The notes below the pieces were generated by a model. That model saw only the letters and a list, made by a program, of their open reading frames with translations, was not told where the DNA came from and made no database searches. A DNA stretch of 64,000 nucleotides from an uncultured Oscillospiraceae bacterium (GTDB lineage: Bacteria; Bacillota; Clostridia; Oscillospirales; Oscillospiraceae), in assembly GCA_947629795.1 (NCBI GenBank), contig CANRFC010000001.1:124001-188000 (forward strand). Reading direction: 5' to 3'. This document shows, piece by piece, positions 55,201 through 58,813 of this stretch. Made by a program: the position numbers and the translations under genes. Numbering within the stretch: position 1 is the first letter of the stretch; every line of letters starts with the position of its first letter.

Positions 55201-58200
55201 ACGGGGCTCTCGGTGACAACGGGAGTCTCCTCGGGAGCCGGGCTCTCGGTGGGCTCTTCCAAATTCAGGGTAGCGATCTCAGCCTCCGGCTCGGGGGTAA
55301 CGACCTCCTCCTCCAGCCGGCGGACCACAGCGGTGGTGTGATAGACGCCGGTGTCGATGGCTACGATCCGAAGACCGTCCCGCTCAAAGTCTTCCCGGAA
55401 GCCCACGCCGACAGGGGTAATCTCGCCCTCATTCTGGAGCTGCTTGTTGTTGCCCACCTGGCCGTAGTTATTCTCGCCCCAGCCCCAGACCTTGGTCTCG
55501 CCGGTGTAGGTGCCGCTGCTTGCCACCGCAGCGGTGATGGCCGCGGCGTGGCCGCTGCTGCTTGTGGTATTCGTGGAGGCAAGGCCCCATGCAGAGACCG
55601 CCACCACGCTGTTGAAAGTGGTCGCTGTGGTCGTATTATAAGGTATACAGTTCATGATCTGGGCGGCATAATTGCGGTTCTCCAAGCTCTCCTTGGACAC
55701 GCCGCTGCCCAGCTGGCCCATGCGGTTGTCACCCCAGGACCAGGCATTGCCGTCGGCGCTCATGGCCACAGAGAAATGGCTGCCGGCGGAGATGGCCACG
55801 ATCTTTTTCAGGAGACTGGTCCCATCCTCGCTCGCCACCACCTGGGTGGGCGTGGTGCAATAGGGGATACCGGCACTGGTCTTCGGCAGACCCGCCGCCG
55901 CAGTGTCGCCGATGCCCAGCTGGCCATCGTCGGCCCGGCCCCAGGCATAGACGGTACCGTCACTGGCCAGGGCAAGAGCGTGGTCCACGCCGGCAGAAAT
56001 GGCGATGATGTTGCACAGGTGGCCCTTCCCGTCATTGTTGGCATCGCCCGCGGGAGCCTTCACCAGGGTGGGCTCGGTCACCTGAGTGCTGGGCTCTTCG
56101 GTCACGCCCAACTGGCCATAGGTGTTGGCGCCCCAGGCGTAGACGGTACCGTCCATGGTCAGCGCCATGGAGAAGTCGTTGCCGGCGGACACCGCCACGA
56201 TGTCGTCCATCACCTGGTAGGACCCGTTGCTCTGCCGGATATAGATGGGCTTGGGCTCACCGATCTCTCCCATGTTCTGGGAGCTCAGCTGGCCGTGAGA
56301 ACCAGAGCCCCAGCCGTAGACCGTCCCGTTGCCCAGCACGGCAAGGGAGTGGTACTGACCGGCCGAGACCATGGGCACGGCGCTCTTCATTTCAAAATAG
56401 TTGGGGTCCTCGCTCTCGCTGCTCTGGCGGTAGACGTCCCGCACCTCCAGAATGGCCGAGGCATATACCAAACTGTAAAATTTGTCACGGCCCAGGGCAT
56501 ACACTGTGGTCCGGCCCTCGGCAGTGGGCTTCAGCTTCCCGGTGGTGGGGTCATAGGAAGCGATCCGCTCGTCCAGCACCGCCACCTGGCCCGCCTGCAT
56601 GGTCCCGCCGGCATCCTGGATAAGGGCGGACATGATGCTGTCGATGTCAATGAGGTCGGGCTCATTGTCATTGATGTAACCCCGAATGACATAGCTCCGC
56701 CCATCGGGGCCCTGGTTCTGCCCGTTGAAGCGGCCCTTCATATCGGCGATCTGCTCAGCCACCGTCTTGGGCTGCTCCTCCACAGGCTCTTCGGTGGGCT
56801 CGGGAGAGGGCTCGGGCTCCTCCAGGGTCTGGGCCTCGTTGTCCATCACGGTCTCGCCCCAATAGTAGGCGGCACCGTAGGTACGGATGCTCTCATTGCT
56901 GCGCATATGTACTCCGAAGAAGGCCTGGACCACATTCTCCGGCAGCTCCTCCTGAGCGGCCTCATCCTCCTGGGCCTCAGCGGAAGCGGAGGGAGTTGCC
57001 TGGGCGTCATCGCCGGCGGTCTCCTGGGTCTCGGCAGCGGGAGTGGCCTCGGGCTCGGCGGAGGGAGTCGCCTCGGCGTCGTCTCCGGTCTCCTCAGGGG
57101 TGGGAGCCAGAGCGGGAGGCTCGTCCTCGATGATCTCCCCGGTGGGCTCGGCAGAGGGCTCTTCAGAAGGTGCGGCAGAGGGCTCCGCAGAGGGTACAGC
57201 GGAAGGCTCGGCAGTGGGAGTCGCCGAGGGGACCGCGGAGGGGACCACACTGGGCTCGGCAGAGGGCACGACAGTGGCCTCTGCCGAAGGCTCGGCAGAG
57301 TTCTGGGTCCCCAGCAGATTGAAACCGGTGTCGCCAGCCTCGGTCTTGGTGGCGTCGTCCCCGGTCTGCTCCTGCAGGGCGTTGATGACCTGGTCCACGT
57401 CCACCGTAGAGTCGGCTGCGTTGATGATCAGACCCTCGGCCTTGGCCCGCTCCTCAAAGGGGGTCAGGTCATAGACCGACTTGGACTGCACCAGGCCCTC
57501 CTTATAGAGCTCCCACAGGAAGTCCTGGACCTCCTGGGGCTGGTCGGCGATGCTCTTGGTGCCCACTTCCTCGGCGCTGGGGCCGGAAAGGGCGGTATCG
57601 GTGGTGCTGCCGGCGTTCTCGCCGAAGAGGGCCGCGATCTGCTCGTCAGTGAGGTCGGCAATTTGTCCGTTATTATTTAAGGTAGTGGCGGCGGGAATGG
57701 TCACCTTGGGCCGCTCGCCGGTCCAGGTGAGCTTGGCCCGGCAGGAGATCATGGGGGCCCGGTCCCGGGTGCCCTCGTAGATGGTCCAGCTCACAGGCTC
57801 GATGGAGAGACTGTCGCTGTAATCCTCGTCCTCCATGGCGGCTTCCCACACGAACTGCTGCTTCAGCTTCAGGGCCGCCTCGGCAGAGGGCCGCTTGGAG
57901 AGCCGCTGGCTCTCGCTCAGGCCCTTGATGTACTCCCGCTGCTCGTGGGTCAGGTAGGTCACCCGGTCCAGATCCACGCTGGTGGGGATAAAGGCCGCAT
58001 ACTGATCCAGGGTCAGGCCCAGATACTGGATGTCGGTCATATAAGCAGTGACCTCGATGGTATCCTCCCCTTCCGAGAACACCACAGCGGACGGATCCAG
58101 GGTCAAGGGCATGGCAATATCCGCCGACCCCAAGTCATACTTGGAAGCGACGGTGTCCACACTCGACTGACCCCTGTCCTTGGTCTGGGCCACCGCGGCA

Positions 58201-58307
58201 GCCAGGTCTTCCGCCTGGGCCGTGGGGACAAGGCCGGTGAACAGGGAGAGCGTCATTGATGCAGTTAAGATCCCCGACACGATCCGTGCGGGCAGGCGAT
58301 CCAGCAT
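34206..58307 (-). CDS. Giant secreted RCC1-repeat protein, N-terminal 8,033 codons up to an in-frame TAG
   Basis: Function unknown. RCC1 repeats form seven-bladed beta-propellers, usually for protein or surface interaction. I see a signal peptide (residues 1-32), a unique region to about 330, a PSAEPS-type linker (about 335-455), then RCC1 blades from about residue 640 to the end. The blade signature is AGxxHSxAL...DGTVYAWGxNxxGQLG. An acidic linker interrupts at about 1000-1335. Ig-like modules beginning 'GFNL' recur near 53700, 47050, 45150, 42340, 40080 and 35850, with divergent versions near 49500 and 38100; they resemble bacterial Ig (BIG_2-like) folds and sit between propeller blocks. 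I chose the ATG at 58307 because AAGGTGA lies 9 nt upstream. A GTG at 58316 is in frame but sits on that site. No cell-wall anchor is visible before the TAG. The same protein continues in frame beyond it, so this is the 5' part of a larger gene. Surface adhesin or scaffold is a guess. Confidence 0.9.
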   Translation of the reverse strand: MLDRLPARIVSGILTASMTLSLFTGLVPTAQAEDLAAAVAQTKDRGQSSVDTVASKYDLGSADIAMPLTLDPSAVVFSEGEDTIEVTAYMTDIQYLGLTLDQYAAFIPTSVDLDRVTYLTHEQREYIKGLSESQRLSKRPSAEAALKLKQQFVWEAAMEDEDYSDSLSIEPVSWTIYEGTRDRAPMISCRAKLTWTGERPKVTIPAATTLNNNGQIADLTDEQIAALFGENAGSTTDTALSGPSAEEVGTKSIADQPQEVQDFLWELYKEGLVQSKSVYDLTPFEERAKAEGLIINAADSTVDVDQVINALQEQTGDDATKTEAGDTGFNLLGTQNSAEPSAEATVVPSAEPSVVPSAVPSATPTAEPSAVPSAEPSAAPSEEPSAEPTGEIIEDEPPALAPTPEETGDDAEATPSAEPEATPAAETQETAGDDAQATPSASAEAQEDEAAQEELPENVVQAFFGVHMRSNESIRTYGAAYYWGETVMDNEAQTLEEPEPSPEPTEEPVEEQPKTVAEQIADMKGRFNGQNQGPDGRSYVIRGYINDNEPDLIDIDSIMSALIQDAGGTMQAGQVAVLDERIASYDPTTGKLKPTAEGRTTVYALGRDKFYSLVYASAILEVRDVYRQSSESEDPNYFEMKSAVPMVSAGQYHSLAVLGNGTVYGWGSGSHGQLSSQNMGEIGEPKPIYIRQSNGSYQVMDDIVAVSAGNDFSMALTMDGTVYAWGANTYGQLGVTEEPSTQVTEPTLVKAPAGDANNDGKGHLCNIIAISAGVDHALALASDGTVYAWGRADDGQLGIGDTAAAGLPKTSAGIPYCTTPTQVVASEDGTSLLKKIVAISAGSHFSVAMSADGNAWSWGDNRMGQLGSGVSKESLENRNYAAQIMNCIPYNTTTATTFNSVVAVSAWGLASTNTTSSSGHAAAITAAVASSGTYTGETKVWGWGENNYGQVGNNKQLQNEGEITPVGVGFREDFERDGLRIVAIDTGVYHTTAVVRRLEEEVVTPEPEAEIATLNLEEPTESPAPEETPVVTESPVPEETPAATESVKPEETPEVTEVPTPEETDKVTEEPTPEETDKVTEEPVPEETDKVPEGDKSEEPSTPAGPSQSVTGEEEQKEDNSTSTSEQSEGGDVAMPEDETVEGQDLDLELLATEIGTQAVSLDSEIMTAAEEAALMEQIKKDQSTETEAENKTEAEDKTETESNTETEDKTETENKTETENKTEDENSTEDENKTVTENKTEDENSTEDENKTVTENKTEDENKTEDENKTETETGEKEENTNKVEEDQSKQETEGTDEQPLEPEPSVGDLMEEEGISLLAETAEPEPTTKLVPKYYAYGWGYDNYGELGQGSESGNKLQLNPLQILRSEPDESVPGATVEKDSHNTVVGVSAGFGYTIYWLEDGTVMGTGYNYARELGADIAIQEMGVTGDLNKDQTLPVRVGAGIGKELLFNKVWVYTTDEDPDTGVTERLLTARYAEHLGSMPLTDADKALAPQAEYIPESKLMSVLPITDRQDVVVFREGIQRFYTVGFNLVERDRTEPTPEWVTGVDYDKSEFNVDEGIADVDLVEDYNAFVPETKLNDAHIMPTSNEEAPKYGLTTLSAQEILAAEKLDEDAYRGSFQLSVKDADNFTTPTVKAGDGFVVALKSDGSVWSWGDNSYGQLGIGFTGSQTPFTTYPAPVKGLNNTTKRLNLIEEIAAGYHHVLARTSDGSVYAWGDNSKDQIGQGADADKAYAFPVQVKAGNSILFNEGVTYLTGATSLAAGAAHSMALLGNSDGFIYTWGDNSHSQLGSGYNRAATGMTRSEPSQVMHDLNATDPQERYLSGADFVVAGAYHSLAVGKFHTSGGDIMSDATSMMGWGDNTYGQLGYDRRQTENDPDTNLPLFYTFTPDEAKLADSNSPVSGIVKVAAGERHTILISGEGDACRVRVMGDNTYGQCGHTLYENREYMNFAADLYSGETSSSNLIKDAVDVAAGQYFSVILRANGDKENDLTENKVYAFGYNSDSQLGTNPEMEVNKDSYKNNISRDLKEIPVNGNKGVITSVAAAGGYGLALTDVGEVFSWGANATGQLGEFSLVDRAATAHVGFEEAYIPHVAGVINYGGNVDHEVTVAIELDHEAYPDSKQQYDYKLVLNTPVATEFALTRVSEEDSEGRTLYRNNAVKGGNYSVMARKITSSGGETEGETVEALWEDTGADVVVSKGIEEREPVIVDFFTVNFELNPINLDGNDSELIATYGMPGQEESISSGDIVWGNKKLVIRAVGHNGVVDDYKYSWSDAVENSKNEPVVTTVARTEGSPVMDGIYTIESLHDTLDLTCTITGPTVENAGLTLYKDNNAWNNSGKTLWLVSDFIAIQLEEGSNGAFSVEKVPNGVYRIIDGDVTLKTTDDPAEEGRGEVDSIEGYDTGMTMHVGSGESTVMEYFTLDYSITPSGGVSWAYLRAYYGKTTTDENGKTVISAVEAPVGSKAPNDYKYYLKSGTPVLKGAPLVFKAYGAPRFDNLYKPTFQWSPTNMEDLHMSVAAANNQTMVYQVTVPGAKLEVAATSTAESRPQELVKFTLDGQEWADRNDAEDGYVTVQSATGRGTDATNTGDVVWASYRLQHKAGGVYVGEVPQDVYFVYIDEVQVPGAVADALQTSAVVMANLKYMTINYSVTVMGENHGAIPFVGTTTLTIESYDQSKDSGTEVVRVTADATQDVPLDSIRVPVYEAHTDVGGPVNLGVVISAVTDDPSHAYDYTWTVVYGGSGPSSGTQGSVPGNTSSVVVTENVTSKGQTVAGLSELSTDKAVTINIMVVDKGAAAGGISLLSVDEPIDVQAEGGKQEDFTEQQEPEPEVELTSAPETEPESEAAAQSAEPKAADSSITHTLTEVEGREPQAMVVGEYTQATLLLGSEIELVSGDTVDITGTIEDYLSDFRLRGNKQDSITYINTTVAGDKAQPYLTVPTEETEMDEDGNEVVVNAEELAVNKGANFTITSSNPNVVSVNGYTLTAGETVGKAVVRIYNEETKRSVMLSVHVINVEDSKTDAGKYVYRSTPAIALGNSFSVALKADGTVWTWGDNSQGQLGIDDMTTVYSDAPVKVVDVNGVALSDIVAIAAGYDHAVAVDRTGKVYAWGSNTTGQLGVEPYPPKVNEEDENAPDPVLYLPYANVISTDGVLGQVTSLAAGKGFTLLLTARGTVWGLGRNDKGQLGTGYLGDVVGFDSVRASVLGDLADPKIDAQPKPYYLDSLFLYEKYLYDLVNGGESSFIKIQGNQDIMLEYYVDKDTFEVTLKVPEYIGGEMASYNDYLTALRLYDLAKTQVASFKPIIKVQGGEWADGSDPTVPTTLIRDESWELAKPSYSGAKWTFEDYQAALAVYDDREHTLQNGKPCESAPTFNQYTVVPTQVVEGQSASAGYYLSNIIRISAGEGHAVALRSDGAVYAWGDNTYGQLGTDLDYTLEASLAEENVGGTFSYRAPIRIVAGGYNTADKANEFTAFRNNKSISYMNNVVGISAGGNHTLLLLDGGQVWSFGADRYGQLGSDAAYTDTFDIADMEPSEDVEVPPTADELVDPKTSVRREAAAVQVVNPEGTSLVGAVDVAAGGVSSLALAQDGGVYAWGSNAHGQLGLKEDYNDSTTFTAFRASAMLIDRGASEDKDDAANQNFADAIRIAVGGAHAAALKDDGYVWNWGDNSHGQLGNGSTDTAYTHVQAGDGDSKTLLLDKYEVYNADDTLSHSYSQTRPMGYDNPAQLSMDEGQYLSFDLKDVINSHRTGFNLLHDNENVTITSTDALAVGVSDPSVLTATRDEGAQVVLKPNKLGLTSVYIDYNEGEENTETASTNMMVLPVWVRHIQRDAGAGSDDPDAIAAAPMVAAGTNHSLALDSMGQVWAWGDNSQGQLGISNDVNGGTAYLTAPVQILKDLKDENGKALTFTYIAAGDQFSLAVDNQGQVWSWGNNDMNQLGRGNARPEEVVNWQPARVIAGTSAMAEILGTAVVTKQYDEEVGNTVQTHVYSETDRIIAVAAGSHHAVALSVSGYLYSWGDNTYGQLGYNARKTTMSSFARRMAKGAAPSTSNYVEEVVSVDAGGDNTIILLSNGTVFTVGRNDKGQLGQQNSRDIYNHYSFVKVRQGESTNPRDSKDSSMNKVVAVAAGWNHQVVLRLDGKIYAWGDNSKGQIGTLKAPEAEQPPVETLDETAGETPAEPVEVPTYTDMATLMTDPDGLTIGGGSETDPANPYYGQQIAAGFNSTFTKVQDLRVVEPLKQVKTLAWGDNSMGQHGNYGPGAGETAVKNGTPIDQDNTVPRDENGKVVGAQTDYDYMRDVMTFAIGENHMLLVNDDGVVFAAGDNTYGQLGDFTTDAWNYPVVVGDLSYETIIAMGHTDSDTTVRLLSPQVTLVENEKLYFDLASMSFVWNKGFNLLQHIPVGEISSGDLRFLSLDAGLIDQNQDATSDGTVVFNANDDETLRRYGETFIQIYHPETGRTLLLRVVVKQKSDEYTTAPQVAVGSRHTVALRSDGTVWAWGRNQEAQLGDNTFVDRAYPVQMVDADGNPYQRIKAVAAGDEFSLLLTDEGKVIVVGLLTGVTSNFIHIPTAQEKLQAELALRPEKAAMLRSGETGSTAYQVVPFNEDGVLPPESIPTGSTQDGYVVKLFEYRVKSLDRDGYETYEGETKYDVNATFTMTEAEKAEHDADETLYRYYWPGYHYINSTGDNCGLFMDIPETCPICETPSATGHNITRETQAATGSQFQPVQTTVSFNVTYGEPDGEPQKCYYYEIMDDQAQKVIHKLTQEFEYNGTTYLVEPGFNSAAPGAYMIERPITAGGQSGTVYIWTKLENREYTTFTGYLNISCNHYPTTTFHYDPLDTITPLHCPMDPTCPSVGQEAFTLIYEDSYDVWYNREMSDGKTKTVDVNHWNDPEQPDVPEDQWRYRIWRCDRHGHIIFDYYDLGEDISTPGRGVLAVGEGEDAVELTDIIDIAAGKDHVLALTRGGQVYAAGSFSRGELGQNDTKQYNGAVQVKGFKSKGFLEHVIDVAAGDQYSVALLDNGTLYAWGDNTYGQLGLGRMIPDAEVDGQIVDVNYSSTPIQVMSGEYEVDASAQFNILSGVAAIAAGDHHVSAIATEFKTTTTTTEPAEGETEPTTTVTHTAQRSVFSWGDNSKGQLGVTLEGADIALQPMRVPGTGDSVSLDAGTAHTVARQADGTVLAWGDNARQQLSDGQADEYGHVTVSDGEAVTASGEAEKVIIAAAGGNHSVIVLANGRVLSFGDNTFSQLGIAASGSGNLESPAADDVRSAPTYTGDQAAQFLEFQFDGKYTRNGYDAITLVWSENEDEAVTILDQASRENYAGFNLLTNEVDKQPVSLADDYQGLRFISSDESVVIVEKKGDTWRVRNAEKTYSDFQKMGEVSIAAVDSQGNVLSVFRVKVLGTYTDPDDPTKTTTRFTVPMVVSSETATVALKADGTVWTWGLGAYTVPSGENKGKQIELRNPTQLGTLENVVQIAAGKNHFVALKANGTVYTWGDNTYGQTGIYTSEEEYYKTIVSDLNSQNEPITTRINRYARVQYIDFPTNLTEHLASREQHDIVKTEAGAYDFENEPMTLPTIVAVAAGDHHTLLLDETGNVWAFGDNSKGQLGVGDKEYDYTTRLTTVNVPEKEVDSARYTPTRVLKGTSASSTYYLSNVIAIRAGGDSSGVVLSNGTAYTWGYNDKGQLAVAASGDVMVPVPVSGAADQGGVGALRNVVDLSMGKDHSLYQVVTYLGDRPEDHVEEQTPSDEDVGTLALPAPDDEVDPGMSVIPVGELTMTVYAAGSNEYGQLGQGKPGASVYTYVCTTEGCTNASTVLEGTSSTITCSGCGAELTGHLKTQGLANSVAPLRVVDTEGNFLTGVRQVSAGNGYSLALCSDILHGGEIDKDTGVHDSKLYAWGRNTVGQLGQGQSDGKGNMVQPADTTAAALVRKGGTVSMVEIVGYGETLPDGTERKAEYIRENLLISAGNLTTQLVQEDGTVWFTGENSGHQGADFTTEDRSVPTQTGLGTFYSLIIGKANMYQHDDLNTPMEPVYDAATKTWTWPPKTVTTRERMPRSVTMYDDQYLWIDEQDLRQAFSSGFNLIDPEFERRLPLDAIIEYTSSDPSIADFKYVNGTLYLVPTGESYGRIIITLRNKRDAYWGDYEVIILPSDNFQGVIPEAAVTVISANNANIALQADGTVWQWGQFTLRVNNRGSWDASTKDIRQHGTYTVTYEMPTQVSFSGMADGEHIVQIDGYDRTFMALSNLGNVYVWGSNDYGQFGDGTYNSYGWTGSSYSIYQVSYDSMVGHKVKGIGPGTPGGTIYNISMGKGFALAVGEGGYVWAWGLNDKGQQGKDAQGQWAYYTAHSNTDFCPYTEDDVELEMKDDGTLGYPEGKEVHPIVYTTPHKVLGLESLDYLKNITRVAAGDGFALALRSDSTLFAWGDNSYGQLGVNSNTGSLHAIQVKPGEYDADAAYFRDVIEIDAGAGYAMALTRNGEVYTWGNGANGRLGNGSTENKSLPSKVLIPDNLMATAIYAGANHAMVMAIPRTVRQESAESGIPDLDKPETLSQGVNNQVWAWGYNSNRQLGNNTDVTYSATPVRVLAGDCVTYNDDGTTRDYFSTAIAVAAGGTHSVLVDWDGEIYVVGHYGWGKYDQGAGDEVIEADSVLPDRFGPDETKMYRWYVDGKRMPSYYTLKVFVDVDAYTKALQNPATVPAVSGTTLDVPFAQLVQDYDYTYSLRHGADRLPFDMDSIDGLVLEVSDPSVIKAELYTDETSGAVAGIRVTSVGIGWANLLITNTKTGFSMMLAFNVTEVSLALHATATPMVSAGEDFAIALRANGDVYVWGSLGRYWNTYNRSSGYGSWKNSYSQTPIKVSNISGAIQVSAGYDHALILTNAGTVYALGRNDYGQLGNGTWDYYKYSDGGQGSSDYGSYFSYTTSFTDAVQVSGITNAGQVVAGKYFSAAVDRTTGEVYVWGRNYFTEVRGNTDYNDNATAHTSYWNYGAHDGSANGYAIRRIFTSPVKLRAGYSASHTESVSGSVGYQHNTILTNIFQVSARDASLVMLRMDGKVFVVGQNDIPAGTWATALPDGGANSASNALLGAGYTDAAGTHLYTTKQYNPYPVAAGSSGQGQLSHVLDLESGSTHTLALQSTTTRTEETTQTTHTYTCPTCGKTFTDENIGSQIKVETVTDETTGDVTTTVTLTCDGTIPATAEGEADTPCTYDDVLTADNITETTVTIPATTTQGRRVLSWGANDQSQLGVTGDSTGTIQVMTTDAVTGGNITDLLRVYAGGHTNAAVRNTATSAGLTSSASLTNTAWVWADNGQYQAAQGVLDPAVSVFTAGQEPVQGDSHNTLPERSGKLNRVYDLALGENATYAVQTEGSVWAWGLQGSSRVYRLGTFKSGDQATPVQVGAEDFYELLVDDAAMYTYEISGVSDAYTKYTRKLSETYQASTTYDPHTNKAASTDSEGNTVPADFVNPLGHHVKMLPFQELEIDLTTIYLHLDWGFNLRVDAEDRAAARDYLTVTSSNSELLTVTYLDESGNVITDLTGENEPAKVRLTPNREPGAFGTVSVVIKDAYNGVQGLILVSLLPSVGEDTTDQGMNLIGLSDNSNDRIITVPQVVTVGPQNPEAPWSDSDPNKVPHTWNTTYALSSSGELYAWGDNYRGQMGNGRQGILNSTSVDTPMLVATGVLQIAAAAHSAVIVKTDGKAYQVGYRAPQWETRGSSTLGTQDSVGAYYADFTAVDIPGTVIKVGVGTNLSSRPTAIDYSKDTWVSNQYFYALNSAGDVYFWYLQSFNDDYTHSIRFTNYSSAVKVNYGHRNSYWDTTSLSHIVDIAAGEGGLLALSANGSVYFSTIGEGLGGHYYGYIDDWGNNDWDLRAHRLVGSGVGGYFDTAAAVTVGTQRLMLTQDGQLYRVDNQAYADPFLREAKAAAALKGYDAKFENGYYVFTKTAPAEPEAPAETASLDPADLPAVTAGETAPETGTDETGTAGDETLNETEDPGVETAEIYYFHLTGATNGVNNNAAYGTLYVSAADGSKALVEKDLTLV
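36660..36890 (-). other. Cys-rich insert 3 (zinc-ribbon-like)
   Basis: The segment YTCPTCGKTFTDENIG is followed by TLTCDG...TPCTYDD about 35 residues later. CPTCGK is typical of a zinc knuckle. RCC1 blades flank both sides. Confidence 0.5.
40795..40925 (-). other. Cys-rich insert 2 (zinc-ribbon-like)
   Basis: Two CxxC-type knuckles, YVCTTEGCTN and ITCSGCGAELTG, lie about 20 residues apart inside an RCC1 region. The arrangement looks like a zinc ribbon. Confidence 0.5.
43500..44260 (-). other. Cys-rich insert 1 in the giant protein
   Basis: A stretch of about 250 residues without clear RCC1 blades contains Cys pairs: NCGLF, CPICETP, ISCNHYP, HCPMDPTC and RCDRHGH. Spacing resembles zinc-ribbon or disulphide-linked modules. 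It is followed by a new RCC1 block (DIAAGKDHVLALTRGG). Confidence 0.55.
54310..55310 (-). repeat. Acidic linker with tandem hexapeptide repeats
   Basis: Residues about 1000-1335 are Glu/Thr/Lys-rich. The upstream half repeats PTPEETDKVTEE (36 bp). The downstream half (about 54470-54770) repeats 18-bp units encoding ENKTED, ENKTVT and ENSTED. Within it, 54541-54594 and 54595-54648 are two identical 54-bp copies. Copy number could vary by slippage or recombination. Confidence 0.85.
56950..57300 (-). repeat. PSAEPS low-complexity linker in the giant protein
   Basis: Residues about 335-455 are runs of PSAEPS, PSAVPS and EATPSAEP units with acidic stretches. Such Pro/Ser/Glu linkers are typical spacers in exported Firmicute surface proteins. 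It lies between the unique N-terminal region and the first propeller. Confidence 0.8.
58212..58307 (-). other. Signal peptide of the giant protein
   Basis: Residues 1-32 have basic residues (MLDRLPAR), a hydrophobic core (IVSGILTASMTLSLFTGLV) and an AxA-type cleavage site (TAQA before EDLAAAV). This predicts Sec export, so the repeats would act outside the cell. Confidence 0.85.
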
Positions 58308-58316
58308 CTCAGTCAC

Positions 58317-58323
58317 TCACCTT
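58317..58323 (-). promoter_or_regulatory. Ribosome binding site deciding the giant gene start
   Basis: AAGGTGA ends 9 nt before the ATG at 58307 and directly abuts the alternative GTG at 58316. Spacing therefore favours the ATG. Confidence 0.65.
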
Positions 58324-58377
58324 ACCGTGGATTTTCCCGAAAAAGGGCATAGCGATACCACTCTAATCGTATCCTAT

Positions 58378-58406
58378 ATTATGCCATTAGTTGACGTAAA
58401 AATCAA
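58378..58406 (-). promoter_or_regulatory. Predicted sigma-A promoter of the giant gene
   Basis: On the minus strand, TTGATT (58401-58406) and CATAAT (58378-58383) are separated by 17 nt. The predicted start near 58371 gives a 5' leader of about 64 nt before the ATG at 58307. Confidence 0.6.
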
Positions 58407-58680
58407 GAGGGTGACACTATTTTTTTCTCCATTTTTTGGGTTTTTCTTTCTATATCAGACTTGCTTAACAGTATTTGATAACTTTTTTATAAGAAAAGCA
58501 ACATTTTGCACTTTCTTTCCACCATTTTTTCCACATTTTTGGAAAAATCTCCCTTTTCCTTGGGCCCCAAGGGTTTGCGCTTCCCCTTATCCCTCATTTT
58601 GAGGGGGCAATAACATATTCTTCTGTCAACCGCTTTATCAGACGTCTCTCCCTGCTTTTTGTTCCCAAGATCTGCCCAAA
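58407..58680. other. AT-rich intergenic stretch
   Basis: This lies upstream of the giant-gene promoter, has T-rich runs on the plus strand and far lower GC than its surroundings. A short palindrome lies near 58559-58573 and a small hairpin near 58590-58605, neither with a convincing U-tract. I see no gene. An UP-element-like role is possible. Confidence 0.4.
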
Positions 58681-58725
58681 ACGGAAAATTGCCCCAGGCC
58701 GTGGTCCTTCCACGCCTGGGGCAAT
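58681..58725 (-). terminator. Rho-independent terminator of the yedF operon
   Basis: Arms 58688-58699 and 58714-58725 pair over 12 bp (ATTGCCCCAGGC with GCCTGGGGCAAT), with an inner GTGG/CCAC stem. On the minus strand TTTT and a second T-run follow. It lies about 90 nt after the DUF3343 stop codon. Confidence 0.85.
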
Positions 58726-58813
58726 CGTTCGGTCTTATGGCACTACCTTAAATACATACACATACGCTCCCATCGGAACATCCCGGCCGCTCCCGATCCC
58801 TTCTGGGACACAC

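Noticed and set aside
10026..57680. A 15,884-codon open frame on the plus strand, and a 3,212-codon one at 324-9962
   Set aside because: Both are in exact antisense register to the giant gene, read as low-complexity AVGVVAPGVDGAV-type repeats that mirror the RCC1 DNA, and have no signal or domain. They are shadows.
1..58307. CRISPR array or non-coding satellite as explanation of the repetitive DNA
   Set aside because: The repeats are imperfect, code for a continuous protein with conserved motifs, and lack constant repeat-spacer lengths.
58559..58605. Small palindromes in the AT-rich block as terminators
   Set aside because: Stems are short and no U-tract follows on either strand.
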